Source: Bugula neritina
Lineage: Eukaryota > Bryozoa > Gymnolaemata > Cheilostomatida > Bugulidae
Assembly (NCBI GenBank): GCA_964035545.1
Contig: OZ037772.1
Location: forward strand, 5,483,733 to 5,543,732
Direction: 5' to 3'
Length of the DNA stretch: 60,000 nt
The position numbers were made by a program, and so were the translations under genes. Under the pieces are notes generated by a model that was not told where the DNA came from, did not search any database, and saw nothing but the letters and a program-made list of their open reading frames with translations. This document shows positions 45,993-58,380 of the stretch, one piece after another; positions within the stretch are counted from its first letter, which is position 1; each line of letters opens with the position of its first letter.

Positions 45993-47741
45993 CTACAGCC
46001 ACCATTGGTGACTGATGAAATTTAGAATTTGAAGTAAAAATGTGTTATTTTTACCTGTGCCATTTTACTAGAAATCTATATCTAGCTTTTATATAATTAT
46101 ATTCTCGTAATTTTTCATCATAGCAATGAATAAATTACATTGTTTCCACACTAATATTTCGTATATTTATAGTTTATTTGAAAGCTTACGTTGTTTATTG
46201 TGGATGCAGTTGACTGCTATAGAAACTGACTACTATTTTCAAAATTTAAAAGGAAAACACATTCCTGGTGCAGAAGTGGCAGAATATGTAATACAATTTA
46301 TTTCAAATTGAAAGTAAGAAATGGGGTCATTTCAACATTCATAAGCTGCACATAAAAGCTTATGTGTATATTTATATGGTGTGGACTTGCTATTACTGCT
46401 AGCTACAATATTACCAGCATGCATGGGTGATTGATTTAACTTCTTAGTAGTTCCCATGGCTTACATACAATAAAATTCCAGTTGAATAGAATATTTACTA
46501 TTGTAAAGTACAAAACAAATGACCAGAATATTTCATATGTTAAACAGAAATTTTGTAATACTACTGTGGATTGGCTACTGTACATTAGCTAGATGTAGGC
46601 GGAGCCTACACTACCCAGCCATCCAGATGCATATACTAAAGGGCCATTCAAAAACCAGCCAATCAAAGTCATGTACCAAATTCACAGTGGTTTACTACAA
46701 GCTTTCAATGCTAAACAATAACCCATTCAAGCTGCAACAACAAATAACTACTAAGCTGGCAGTTATGTAATAATTGGCCTTAACCCTTTCGCGATCAACT
46801 TTGAAGTTGCGTAATATTAAGTCTCGTTTGAGTTTATCGCGAAATTTACTAACAAATTTTGCATAACTTTCAATTTCATTATTAAAAGGTTACACTTGAT
46901 TTTGGCCTTAAATAAACTGGGTATTATAATTTAAACAGTACTTTCTTTTATAAAAAGCTTTTTAAAGTGACGGTCGACTTCAATTCTAGCTAAAATCAGT
47001 CATTTTAGTTTGACCTCTCAAAACCGCCATTTTAAAATTGAAAATTCAAAATGATAAAATTAATTTATAATATATTTCAAAATATAATGACTTTAACATT
47101 TCTGTTTATTTAGATGTTCTTCTAAATGTAATCTGAATAAAATAAACTGGCTCTCTATAATTTGACAGCAGTTTCATGCATTTGAAAGTATCGTTAAAAT
47201 TTACCGACAATTTTGAAATTTAGGGATTAAATTGAAAAGCAACTAGCTGGCTTGGTAGCTGTTAATTTAATCAAATTTAATGGCTCTAATTATCCGAAAA
47301 TTACTAAGCTGCCCTATCAACATCAATTACAAAAACTTTTAGGCTTTTCGGTTGCAAACTGGAAGTTTAAAGTGAGCGCTATTGTTAATTTACCTAAAAG
47401 ACCATATATGGTCCATTGATCTGTGGATAGTGTCGCTTTCAGGGACATATATGGTCCATTGATCGCGTAAGGGTTAAGTTGCAAAAGTGTACCAGGTCAT
47501 TTTTTTGGACATGCAATTTTTAATTGCATTTTATAAACACTTAATTTAGACATTTTAAAAAATCATTTCAAGAGTCATCAATTTAGATATGAAATTAAAT
47601 AATGCATTAAAAAAAAGTTGCATAACTAGCTTTTAGAAGTATGCATTTTGCAATTGAACTTGCAGAATTTTATATCAGTTACAATGGTAGAACATTGACC
47701 TGGTACACTTTGCTGATTGGCTGAGTTTTACATGGTCTATT
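45965..47741. repeat. Right inverted arm, interrupted by a MITE
   Basis: Mirror of 42876-43950. It is interrupted after TTAA at 46780-46783 by a 690-bp insert and resumes at 47478. Confidence 0.88.
46784..47473. mobile_element. piggyBac-like MITE, 690 bp
   Basis: Flanked by TTAA on both sides (46780-46783, 47474-47477). The ends CCCTTTCGCGATCAA and TTGATCGCGTAAGGG are 15-bp inverted repeats with one mismatch. The CCC..GGG ends and TTAA target are typical of piggyBac-type elements. There is no transposase. ATATATGGTCCATTGATC occurs twice near its right end. Confidence 0.88.
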
Positions 47742-50700
47742 CGTAGTGTCATAGCGAAGCCAGATTACTGGTAGTACGACTACTAGAACTACTACTACTA
47801 GTGATGGATTACAGATCCTTGGCGATTTTAGCTGTGAGTGACCTTCACCTCACATTCTCGTCATGTGCGCGGCATAAGACTAAGTAGAGGGTATGAAGCA
47901 CTGAGCTGGAAAAGAAAGAATATATTTTAATTATAGGTAATACTAATAGTAATATAATTTATGGTAATATATAGGTAATATTATTGAGTTTATTGGTATG
48001 GAGTATAGACCTATCATTGATAGTATCAGTATCAACTACCACTTACGTACTACTTCAACTTATAACTTACCTTCAACTCAAACTGAAACTGCTTGGAATC
48101 ATTTGTCTTTGATCATATTCATATTGGCATTGTGATTGTCATTGTGATTGTAATAACTATTAATATTTTTAGTTCAACATCAATGCCGAACATATTGTAA
48201 TAACTAATAAGATAATCATAAGGTTGATATATTTTGCTAATACTAATAGTTATAGTAATAGTTATAGTAATTCAGTGTCACTCTCACTCTGGTGGAGTGA
48301 GACTCAGACTTAGAGTTAGAGACAGAGTGAGTCCGAGTAAGTCTGAGTGTTGGTAATAGTAATAGTCATATAAAGTTAAATTATATTTACTTACTTCTAG
48401 CAATCACAATGGCAATAGTTATAGTAACTTTCACTTACTCTTAAATCATTGAACCTGAACTAAAAATAAAATTAAGCATTATGATTATCATTATCATTAT
48501 ACCTATGATTTTATTGTGTTTAAATTAAAAATCAATATTATGATAATATCATAGTGATAGACATATTATTGATAAATGATAATATAAAAGTAATTTGATA
48601 AATTATACATTGATTTTGAATTAAGGTGATACTGATACTAGACCGGTACTGAAAGTGATAGTAATACTAATAGTAATAGTAATAGTCATATAAATTTAAG
48701 TTATATTTACTCATTACCGGCAATCACAATGGCAATAGTAACTTAAACTGTAACAGTAATGGTATGGGTATGTTTGAAATTGTCACTATCAGTATTGCTA
48801 TGAATCAAAATATAATGCTATCATACCAATAATTTAAAATAATATTACAAAGCTTCAGTAGCAACTTTTACTTGTACCAGTTTGGAATTTTGAATTATAC
48901 ATATTCTTAGTTAAAGTCTTCAAGTTTATTGTCAAAATGAACTTGAAATTAAAGACTTAGTAGTAAAAATTAAACTAAGACTGACTGTAAGTGACTAAGA
49001 TTAAAAATAAGTAATTTTAAATATCGATTTAGTATTTTTCTTACTCTTTGTCTTAAAATTGACTTTTATTTTGCACCTACTCCTGGTCAATGATTCTTTT
49101 TTCTATTTATATTACTATTGCTATTAGTATAATTGACTTAAATTTAATAATAGATATGATTATATCTTTATAAATGTGATATTTGATTTTATGAATAGTA
49201 ATTCGAAAACTCTTTGGTATTATTTATTTTTGATCATTGTAGTTATTATCATTATATTTGTATAATAATTATGATTATCAAATTCAATATCGATATTTGT
49301 ATTATGGTATGGATATCTGCCTCCATCCCATGTTCTGTTTTGCAGTGCCTTTTTACATTCACGTCTAGGTTCACATTGCGATGGTCATACTGATAGCACT
49401 TGGGGACAGTGATGAGCATAATGATTATCACTAATATTAGGATTATCGTTATTAGGATTTAGAATAATTTAATAAACAAGCAACTTAAAACAAATGTTTT
49501 TACTAATATACATATTAATTACTAATATAAATATACTACTATGAATATTATAATTATTATACTTTACAATTCAAAGTAAGATAATCATAATACGAACTGG
49601 TAAAACTAAATATAAAGTAAATGTAATAATACTAATAGTAGTTATCCATTCCCCTTTGGTTTCACATACTAATAATTGGAAACCTCTGTCCTAATATCAT
49701 TTCTATTAATATTGCTCAAAGTTTGATCCCTATTTAATTTTATAGTTCACTCACCAGCTACATAATTTTATTAAAATACATGTGGTATTGGTTATAGTAC
49801 TAGTGAAACTTGAAGTTGAATAGCATGCTTATTACTCACTGCTCTTTGCTTACATTATTAGGGTTACTCTTTAGTCTTAGAGATACCCTAACATAAACTT
49901 GAAAGCTGGAGGTAGTACTAGTCTAGTGCTGTGTTAATCCTACACTGTTGACTTATCAACACTGTGACTATAATTATGACTCCTAAGTCAAAGTCATTTT
50001 CATATAGTAGTAATCACTACGACAGACTGAAAGTCAGGAAGACTAAATATAATGGTAAAGTGTGTAAGAATAAATCATACTTAATCAATTACTTTTAGTT
50101 TTGTTACCAGTGTTGGGTCAACTTTCAGAATAAAGAATAAATATAATTATAAAGATAAATGGATAAAAATTCCAATCATGGTTTAATGTGCCTATTTTAA
50201 GCTGTTAATTTAATTACTATAATATAAGTGCTCAAAATACAACTTTTGATTTTCATAATTATGTTTTAATTTAATACAGATACCATAGTATCATATACAG
50301 TAGAATCAGTTGTATCTTATTTAATAATGAAGTAACTTATTGGAGCTTTCACAGTTATTAATTATTTACTTGTTAGTCTTTGAACAGGGACAATGTTTGA
50401 AACTTGAAGTAGAATGAAGTTTGATTTCAGTTACCGCAATGGTATCTGCAGTCACAATAGGAATACGCATATAACTATGTTTATATTTGTGAAAAATATA
50501 TAGTCAAAACTAGATAAGGTAATAGTAATTATAATTGGTTTCACTTTTAATATATTCCTATAAACTGGAAAATAGACAAAAGCATTTAATCATGAAAGTA
50601 AACCTAGTGGAAGTAAATCAATTCACTAAGTATAGTAAAATATTTACTATTCAGTAAGTTTATTTACTTTAGTTAATTGTACTTGATTATTTCTGTCGGT

Positions 50701-50850
50701 TTTTCAGTTGATTTTTCTACCTTTTGCTATAGCATATCAAACTACCACAAAGTCATGCTTCCGTATTACAATTATAAACATAGTGTTACTGTGTAATGTT
50801 ATAGTAATGTAATAGTAATATTTGGATCATTGTAAGTATTTCTGTTGTTG
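47742..50850. repeat. Degenerate quasi-periodic AT-rich tract, right part
   Basis: Same texture as 41,125-42,875. An internal direct repeat is clear: AATAGTCATATAAA..TTATATTTACT..GCAATCACAATGGCAATAG at ~48,355-48,421 and ~48,680-48,740. No gene is seen. Confidence 0.6.
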
Positions 50851-51720
50851 TACTGATTGATAAATATTTTTTAGCTTGCATGGATATTTGCAACGATCAA
50901 GATGTCATTTGAACCTGGACTGGAATAAAGATGGCAAATCGAGAAGCTAGCTACAATTATTCTGCAGAAAGAAACTTGGTAAGCAAAAATAAGCTGCAGC
51001 ATTAAGCAGTAAGCAATATGACGATGAACTTTGCTTGATTTTGATTGACCTTAAAATATCTGGTCACCTTTCACCAACGTGGTCCTGCGCGGGTGGCGGG
51101 TGACCTTAAAATGTCTGTTGCGCGTAAAATAAATTTTGTGACAGTCAAAAGTATGCTGACCTTTTTTGTATTTCAGTGCATCGGTGTCTTAGCTTAAGAG
51201 CTGAACCCAACAATTATGATCTAAAGCTGTTTTTTACTAGAAAGTGATTTTACTGTCTTTCTGATTATTCTTGGTTTTTCAGCTTGATGAATTGAATAAA
51301 TGGATTTGATTTCGGGTATTATGTAATGGATAAAAGAAATTTTTCTTAAATTTGTACTGAGCAATTTTTGCTATTGCTATGATGTTTAGTGATAAAATTG
51401 CACCCTTAATAACCCTGAAAACTTTCATTACTAGCATTTGTTTATGTTCATTTTTAGGAAATTAAAATGAAGACACAACTCACCGATGCTATCTCACTGT
51501 GCCTGCATGCAGTTTATCTAAAAAGATACTCCTATTAGCTGGCTCTTGCCCAATACCTGGTTGTCTCTGTAACTATTTTTTGCTAGCAGATGAGTTTTTT
51601 GAACTTGATATTTTATTGATTTTGAAAGTTATAGTGAGCTTTGAACTTGCTAGCATCGTTTTTAAAGACTTGCTGCAGTTTTTATCAACATTTTTTAAGT
51701 CAATGGTGTTAGTTTGGAAG
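50851..51720 (+). other. Non-repetitive AT-rich DNA; weak first-exon candidate
   Basis: ATGGCAAATCGAGAAGC near 50,931 has a good start context, 16 open codons and a GTAAGC donor (~50,979), but no downstream partner exon was found. TGACCTTAAAAT occurs twice (~51,047 and ~51,101) around a short GC-rich block. Nothing firmer is seen. Confidence 0.2.
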
Positions 51721-52024
51721 CTCTCTCACTCCTCTCTCTGTCTCTTTCTCCCACACCTTCCACTTAATCTCTCTCTCTTTCTCCCCCTCTCTCCCACCCT
51801 CCCTCTCTCCCACCCTCCCTCTCTCCCACCCTCTGTCTCTCCCACCTTCTCTCTCTCCCACTCTCCGTCTCTCCCACCTTCTCTCTCTCCTAACCTTTCT
51901 CTCTTCCCTTTTCCACTATCTCTCTGACTCTCTCCCTTTCTCTCTTCTACCCCATCTCTCTTCCATCCTCTCTCCTAACCTTTCTCTCCCACCCCCCCCC
52001 TCTCTCACTCTCTTTCTCTCTCTA
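51721..52024. repeat. Polypyrimidine (CT)n-rich tract
   Basis: About 300 bases of almost pure C and T on the + strand with CTCTCTCCCACC-type units. It explains the leucine/serine/proline open frame at 51499-51927, which is not a credible gene. Confidence 0.93.
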
Positions 52025-55000
52025 GTTTGCATGGCTTTACCCAATTTTGGTTTATTTTTTTATTTTGTTTCAGAGTATCCAAAAGGAAAGCTAAAATTTA
52101 TTTAATATATATTATACCAACTTGAGCTTTACATATAATATCAAATAAATGCTGTGTTTTGTTAAAACAATGTTTGCAACTTTGTAGTATATTCAAATTC
52201 ATAATTTATTTGTAGAGTCACACAACAAGACAGTACTCTGACACACTCACAAGTTGCCACTGATCCAGCAGTATAGATGATTGTTTTCTCCACTGGCTAT
52301 GCTGTCACGCTTTACTGTTGTGGTGTTTGAAACAAACCAATTGTTTGCCTACGCAGATTAGGGTGAGAAAAAAAGTGAGAAATGAAAGCTGTTTTTAATA
52401 CCAACTACACTTAGTTTTTATTGAATGAAAAACAAAGTGAAATCATTAGTTATCCGTTAAATGACTAAATCATTGTTTATAAAGATGAAACACAAATAAT
52501 CTTATAATATGCTAATGAAATTTGACTTTCAAATAGCTTTTTTCTGTATATTTGTTGAGGAAGTTTATCTTCAACAAAACTTCGTAGCTGTTGAATATGT
52601 GGAGAGTATTTTATATTGCATAAATTTATAGAGTAAAAGGTTCTCATCAAACTTTTACAACTTAGCTCATCTACGGTTTAAAAGTGTGAGTCGCCCTTCA
52701 CACTAGAGTTTTATAAAGTTTTAATGAATGTGCAGTATTTTATAAAATATTGTGTGTCTCGTAAATTTAGCTATTTCTACCTTTTCAGTGAGATTGGAGT
52801 GAACACACCTCAAAATTCACATCTGGTATCACATTGATTTATCGCAAGTCAAAGTACACCTACTAACTCTTCCTTCCTTAATACCTGCTTGCTTTTGCAC
52901 TTCTACTCATTTCATATGCCTAACATTTCTCTTGCAGATGAATTACATCTTTTAAGTTGTAAAAGCCTTAAATAGCATGAAATTAATGAGGTTTAAACCG
53001 TGGCCACACTAACTATTGATGCGTTTATTGATGGGTTAAATTACACGAAAATATTGTCTCTTTCTTTTTAGTTTCACCTAAAGTATTACATACTATTGAT
53101 GGAGGCTTTGCTGAAGTTTTTGGGTGATGATTTGTCAATAATTTTCCAGAGAAGATGATGCCACGGTGGCTGGCATCATTATGCAGTTTCCAAATTTCTT
53201 TCGGCTTTGCTCTAGTGAAAATGTTGGAAAACAATCAACAAAAAGGTTTGTACCATAAACGAAGTTATTGTGTGCGTGTTGTCAAAGCATAAAGTGTGCT
53301 GGAAATTTTTGGGTTTCTGTTGAGATGCGTTTTTGCTTTTCCTGCATGAAAAAAGTTCCAGTTTTAGTTAATATCACTAGCGGAGTGCCCACCTATATTT
53401 TAAATCATATTGATGCATAAGTTCTTTTTGTAATATTAAAAGTATAACTTGCTTAATTGCTATTCAATGCCCTTTGAAGTTTCCAACTGTAATTAATTAG
53501 TTGATTTGGCAGCATAGTATCGATGATTGATGAATGCAGCCGATATAATTATAAGCATAAATATCTATATCTACATGAAGATGTCATTCCCAATGATTGT
53601 TATTCTGAAATCAGCTGATTAAGTTATCACAAACTAAACATTTTGACCAGCGGCTTGCAATGCAACTCGATGAAATTTCAGACCTAGATAAATTGAATTT
53701 CTTACTGAAAATCGTGAAGGTATTAAAGTTTAAAGTGAAAGTTTAAAGGGTCATCTCTCTGCGAATTCTAATAGCATGGTGCCAATTAGACTTGAAAAAA
53801 TTTCAAGGCACTACAAAGCACTAAGCCCATTCTTACAAGTAGTTTCAAAGTGCACTGGAATTTCAGTTTACTTGTCATTGTATAGAATCCTGATCTACAC
53901 TATATAGCATTCACTATTGCCTGCTTCTTCTAAGCATCTATAATGTATTAACTACAGTTTGCTTTGAGAAGTGAATTTCTACTTGGTATTTTTTCCTTAT
54001 CGTTCTGTTGTTTGCCAGTAGTCTTAATTTAATGGATTTTCCCTTTTCAAAAGTGGTTGTGACAATCAAAACACATCATGCAGCCTGCAACTACACAATC
54101 AGTCAGTAATTTCTTCCATTAAAGTAGCTCTTCTGGTTACTCTTGCTCACCTAAAAGCCTGAGCCTCATTCAAATTGCAATTTTTTAGAGTTGTTAGTTT
54201 TTCATGCAGTCTTTCATTTTTTTTTTGTTAGGCACAAAATTAGTATTCACTAGACCTAATCTTTCATCTGCATGTATGCCTATTGTTTGTTCATTAAAGA
54301 AAAACCTCTGCTGAATATTGAACTAATAATGAAAATAAATTCCCTAAACTAAAAGTAGCAGTGTGATTTTGGTATTACAATTAGTTGTTAGCATAGAGTC
54401 AAGTTATTGACAGGAATTTTCAAATTGAAATGAATGAATTTCATTGTAAGTCAGCAAGATTTAGTCTAAGTAAACATAGCATTACATCGTGTTTTATTTA
54501 GCATTTGCAGAAGGCAACATATATTTTGGGGATTATTGTAAACTTAAATGTAATTTTAAGTACTTTCCATGTTTGTTATTGTAGATGGTCTTGTTCTTTA
54601 GGATGGATGTGACAACTCCTTGTGTCAAGCTTAACTGATTGACTACTGAATCCCAATCATATGTTTTGCCAAAAAATGTGAAAATGGAGTGCATGTCTAC
54701 TTTATTTGAGAAAATATTAAAAATACTTTTGAAACTTCATCTAGCCAAACAATACAACAGTTTCATTTCATTAAAAAATATCATTTGCACAAAAATGTAT
54801 TATGTAATCGAACAATTTCTAGAAAAAAAGTGCTTTCCTCCAGTTTTGCTAATGAACTACATTTTTCATTATATGCTTGTCTTTATAATTTTATTAATTG
54901 TTTTTTCTGGTGAGTCAATTAAAGTCAATTCAACCTAGAAAAGTCTGAATTTCAGACTTAATTTCAAGCTAGAATATTCACATTTTTAGGTCTGCGTTTG

Positions 55001-55396
55001 CAAACATTGTTGTGTTACTTTACCTTTTATATTTTTTGAAATAAATATCTTTTTAGCTTGTGCCTATTCATGATTAGAATAGTATAATAATATTTAACTT
55101 TTCTTCAATTTCAATAGATGAAAATGTTGATCAGTTGGAGTATTCAGTTTAGCTGAATTTTACTTGCTTCTGCGAAAACAATCTTTTGGAGTTGTCTGCC
55201 CTCTCTTTAGGTGATTTTTTGACCTATGGTCAACGTAATAATTATAACTTTTTAAAGATGCTTGTGAACCTAACAATATAGCATAACTATCAAACCACAT
55301 TATTCAATATCTGCATAAAATTTAGCCGATAAGCTGCCACCCAATGAGCTTGAAAAGATATTAGAATTCTAGCTCAGTGCTGCCATCAATGTAGAT
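52025..55396. other. AT-rich DNA without recognisable genes
   Basis: Short open frames at 53025-53234 (-) and 54639-54938 (+) have no recognisable domain or splice support. Confidence 0.45.
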
Positions 55397-55456
55397 ATTT
55401 ATAATGATATAAAGCCAAAACTCATTATTTATAATGATATAAAGCCAAAACTCATT
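55397..55456. repeat. 30-bp tandem duplication
   Basis: ATTTATAATGATATAAAGCC with the next ten bases is repeated exactly once (55397 and 55427). Confidence 0.9.
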
Positions 55457-55969
55457 TTTGCATGAAATTATCTAACCATTTCTGACAAAGAATCGAGATA
55501 ATAAGTCCAAAGTTGGTCAGTTGAAACCACAGCAATAATACTTTAATCGTTATAATTGTCAGGTTTAATTTTATACCAAGCCCCAATAAGTACATATAAC
55601 TATGACAACACAGCCTAAGCACCTCCAATGCAAGAAATTTAGTATTGTGGTGCTGCAAATCCTCCAGTTACAAATGAGTAGAGCTTTCATGATTATTGGT
55701 CTACCATAATGTTTATTTAGTTTTAAGGACTAGCATAAATGCTATTATATGCGGGAGGTATTTGAAAAGCTTCCAACTCCATCTTCAACTACGGGCTATT
55801 ATAATTATGCCGATAAACGAGATACTACACTCAGACTGCCCTGTTATAGTACTATGATTGGCTACTGCAAAATTTTTGCCGATAGACAACATTTAATTAT
55901 GATGTAATGTATCTCGTATTGGTACATAAGTGTTATGTCTGAGGACGAGATACTGTGAAATTATGCCCT

Positions 55970-56468
55970 GGAATCTTTGGTGTCTAATTTACACTGAGAA
56001 GGGGAGTGGCCTACATCTCCCCAATCTGCACGTATACTTCTTTCAACTATATTATAAATTTACGCACTTTTCCAATAGCTGTGCTTACTCTTGGATAATA
56101 CAAGTTAATTGGTGAACATAACCTAATTTAATAATATAGTAGTATAATATCACTAAATAGAATATCATTAGAATTGATTTTATTAATTTGTTGACATGAA
56201 TGCAGCTGCTGATTTTTTCTGCAGTACATGACCTTTTTCATTATAGTTGATTCTCAATAACAATGATCTGGTCTAAAAATTCAAAATCATGATATTTTTC
56301 TCAAATGGAAAGTTTATAATCACTGCAGTGTTGCTGTAGCACTGCTGTTTGTGTAGTGATGCACAAAGATATGCGTGTATATGTTTACATATCTGCTAGT
56401 TTTTCTGATGTATCAGCTGTTTTTGTATCATATTAGGGTTTTTAGACATGTCAAATTTTTTCCGACAG
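55970..56468 (+). repeat. Unit B copy of the intron before the propeller exon
   Basis: Collinear with ~17,585-17,968. It carries a ~90-bp insertion (about 56,010-56,118) that unit A lacks. Homology to unit A resumes here after the ~32 kb gap. Confidence 0.78.
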
Positions 56469-57191
56469 ACCAGAAAAGAGATACAGAATTTGAAATTATC
56501 AATAAAAAAACTGCAAGTATAACTCCTGAACGAGGACTGGTTGTCTCATTTCTACCACCTGAGTCTATAGAACTGATAAACACTGTTGAAGTTTCTCCAT
56601 GCTGCAGGTCTGTTCACACCTATAGAGGTATCACATATGTTGGGTGTGATGAAGGTGTAGACAGGATAGATGAGAAAAACAAAGTAACTAAATTGTTCAT
56701 CTCTATTAAGGAAGAAGGTGTAATGAGTATATCAGTACATAATGATAGGATATATACTCTGTCTTCTGATTCAACTGTAAGAGTTCATGACCTTGAAGGG
56801 AGGTCTATCACCAGCTGGACTCATACTGATATATCCTATTGGATGTTTCAGTTGATGAATCAGTTCACTATTATAGGCAATCGCATAGCTATTCCTAACA
56901 GGGTGAATGAAACTTTAGTGGTCTACTCTCTGAATGGGAAGGTAGTAAACACTTTACCCTGTCCTTTGCTCACTGATACTCCTGTACATCTGTCTGCTGC
57001 AGATAACAACTCAGTTATTATATCTCAGTACAACTCATCTCTAGTATCTAAAGTAGACACCTTATCAGGTGACATCTGGCAGTGTGAGGATGTGGCTAAA
57101 CCTTGTGGGGTGACCTGCTATAGAGATGAGTTTGTACTTGTGGCTGATGATACTAAACCTACCACACTCTGTGTACTATCATTACATACAG
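56469..57191 (+). CDS. Unit B NHL-like propeller exon, open
   Basis: The acceptor TTTCCGACAG gives a phase-1 start like unit A exon 7. The 723 nt contain no stop. The translation is clearly paralogous to gene A (shared NDRIYTLSSDSTVRVHDL, DTPVHLSAADNNS and VAKPCGVTCYRDEFVLVADD). Three codons fewer than unit A, with length changes in surface loops. No promoter, RING or B-box exon exists in this unit, so it is either a relic or a terminal exon used by an upstream gene. The preserved frame argues against a long-dead relic. Confidence 0.8.
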
Positions 57192-57344
57192 GTTTGTTAC
57201 TGTGGACAATACACATAATTGATGTACGTATGCATTGTAATTTGATGAAATGAGTTCATACATATTTTTTGCTACAAATAAACTGCACTATCTTTATATT
57301 ATCTTTGATTCTTAAAAAAGGACACTGGTTTTTTTTCTTCAAAG

Positions 57345-57475
57345 GCAAGTTACTAACCAAGATATCTACTGAAAACCGTGACACATTTGATCTCCACATC
57401 ACTGGCTCTACTCTAGTAGTTCCAGTAAGCTCTTCTAATGGACAAGTTGAGTTCTATCAGCTCAAGTGGAAGTGA
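57345..57475 (+). CDS. Unit B terminal propeller exon
   Basis: The acceptor CTTCAAAG ends at 57344 after a 153-bp intron; the phase is 1, as in unit A. It ends VEFYQLKWK then TGA, two residues longer than gene A. Confidence 0.8.
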
Positions 57476-58380
57476 ACTAATCGACTGGGATACTCCAATA
57501 AGGGTCAGTAAATGTTGTGAGAGGTACTGAGTGCATTTCTAGTTCATGTTTTTAATGCTGCTTTGTCTTTAATAGTTTTACATTGCGTCTTGTTGTATAA
57601 TATTGTGGGTTGCATTGCATTTTATTGCATAGAAATATAACATTATTACCAGTTATCTCCCCTGATTAGTTATCAATCAATAGTTAAATTATAAAGCAAA
57701 TGTTTACAATACAGTGTGTATACTAATGTCTCATAGTATTATATTATTAAAACATGTCAGATATTGTATATACTAAACAGCTCTGCTATGTTTTGCAGAA
57801 AGCATCATGTTGAGTCATACATATGGAATTACCTTACCGGTACATTTCTGCTTTAATGAGTCAACTAAGTCAATTCATTTCACTATAGACGTCTGCATGT
57901 TTATTAACTTCCCACTTTACAGTGGAATACTAGACAGGCTATAACCACGTGACCTGCGAAAGTTTTACAAGCATTGAACTTTGAAGCGTTTCAGTTCAGT
58001 GTTTACAAGCACTACTTTTGGTTCATTATTATCAGACAATTTCTTGTACTGGTGCATTATATACCAGAAAATGCAGTCTATTGTACTTTATATCAGTTAT
58101 ACACAATCTATTTCTACAAATCTGCAAATTTTATATGAAACATTTTATTGGTGGTTGCAACATATATTTTATGGACTTTAAATTTACAAAATCTATATTC
58201 AGTTTTTCATTATTTTTTTCTCAACTAAGCTTTTGTTATTTGCTATCATGCCAAATTATTTATTAAAAAAAATTATATTATGTACTTTAAATTTGCAACA
58301 TTTGCTCTCAATTTCTTATTATTTTTTATCTTGACTAAACTTTTGTTTTTTGCAATTATATCAAGCCAAATTAATTGTGT
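57476..58380 (+). repeat. Unit B 3' flank
   Basis: Partly collinear with unit A downstream DNA (GGGATACTCC after the stop; TTTACAGTGGA..AGACAGGCTAT at ~57,920 and ~21,192). It lacks the LINE found in unit A. No gene seen. Confidence 0.65.

Larger units (their letters stand above)
42876..47741 (-). mobile_element. Palindromic DDE DNA transposon (THAP-linker/DDE_Tnp_4 type, ISL2EU-like)
   Basis: The left arm 42876-43950 and right arm 45965-47741 are near-identical inverted copies of ~1.08 kb once the nested MITE is discounted. The outer ends are AATAGACCATGTAAAACTC and its complement. The unique middle (43951-45964) carries a minus-strand DDE transposase end and an upstream linker ORF. TA flanks both ends but cannot be separated from the inverted repeat. 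Family assignment rests on the transposase motifs. Confidence 0.82.

Noticed and set aside
51499-51927. 142-codon open frame rich in L, S and P
   Set aside because: It is produced by the polypyrimidine tract; no domain, start context or splice sites.
24151-55969. Search for CRISPR arrays, operons or B-box exons of unit B
   Set aside because: No spaced direct repeats of CRISPR type, no prokaryote-like gene order, and no C-x2-C/H B-box pattern outside the LINE zinc knuckle.
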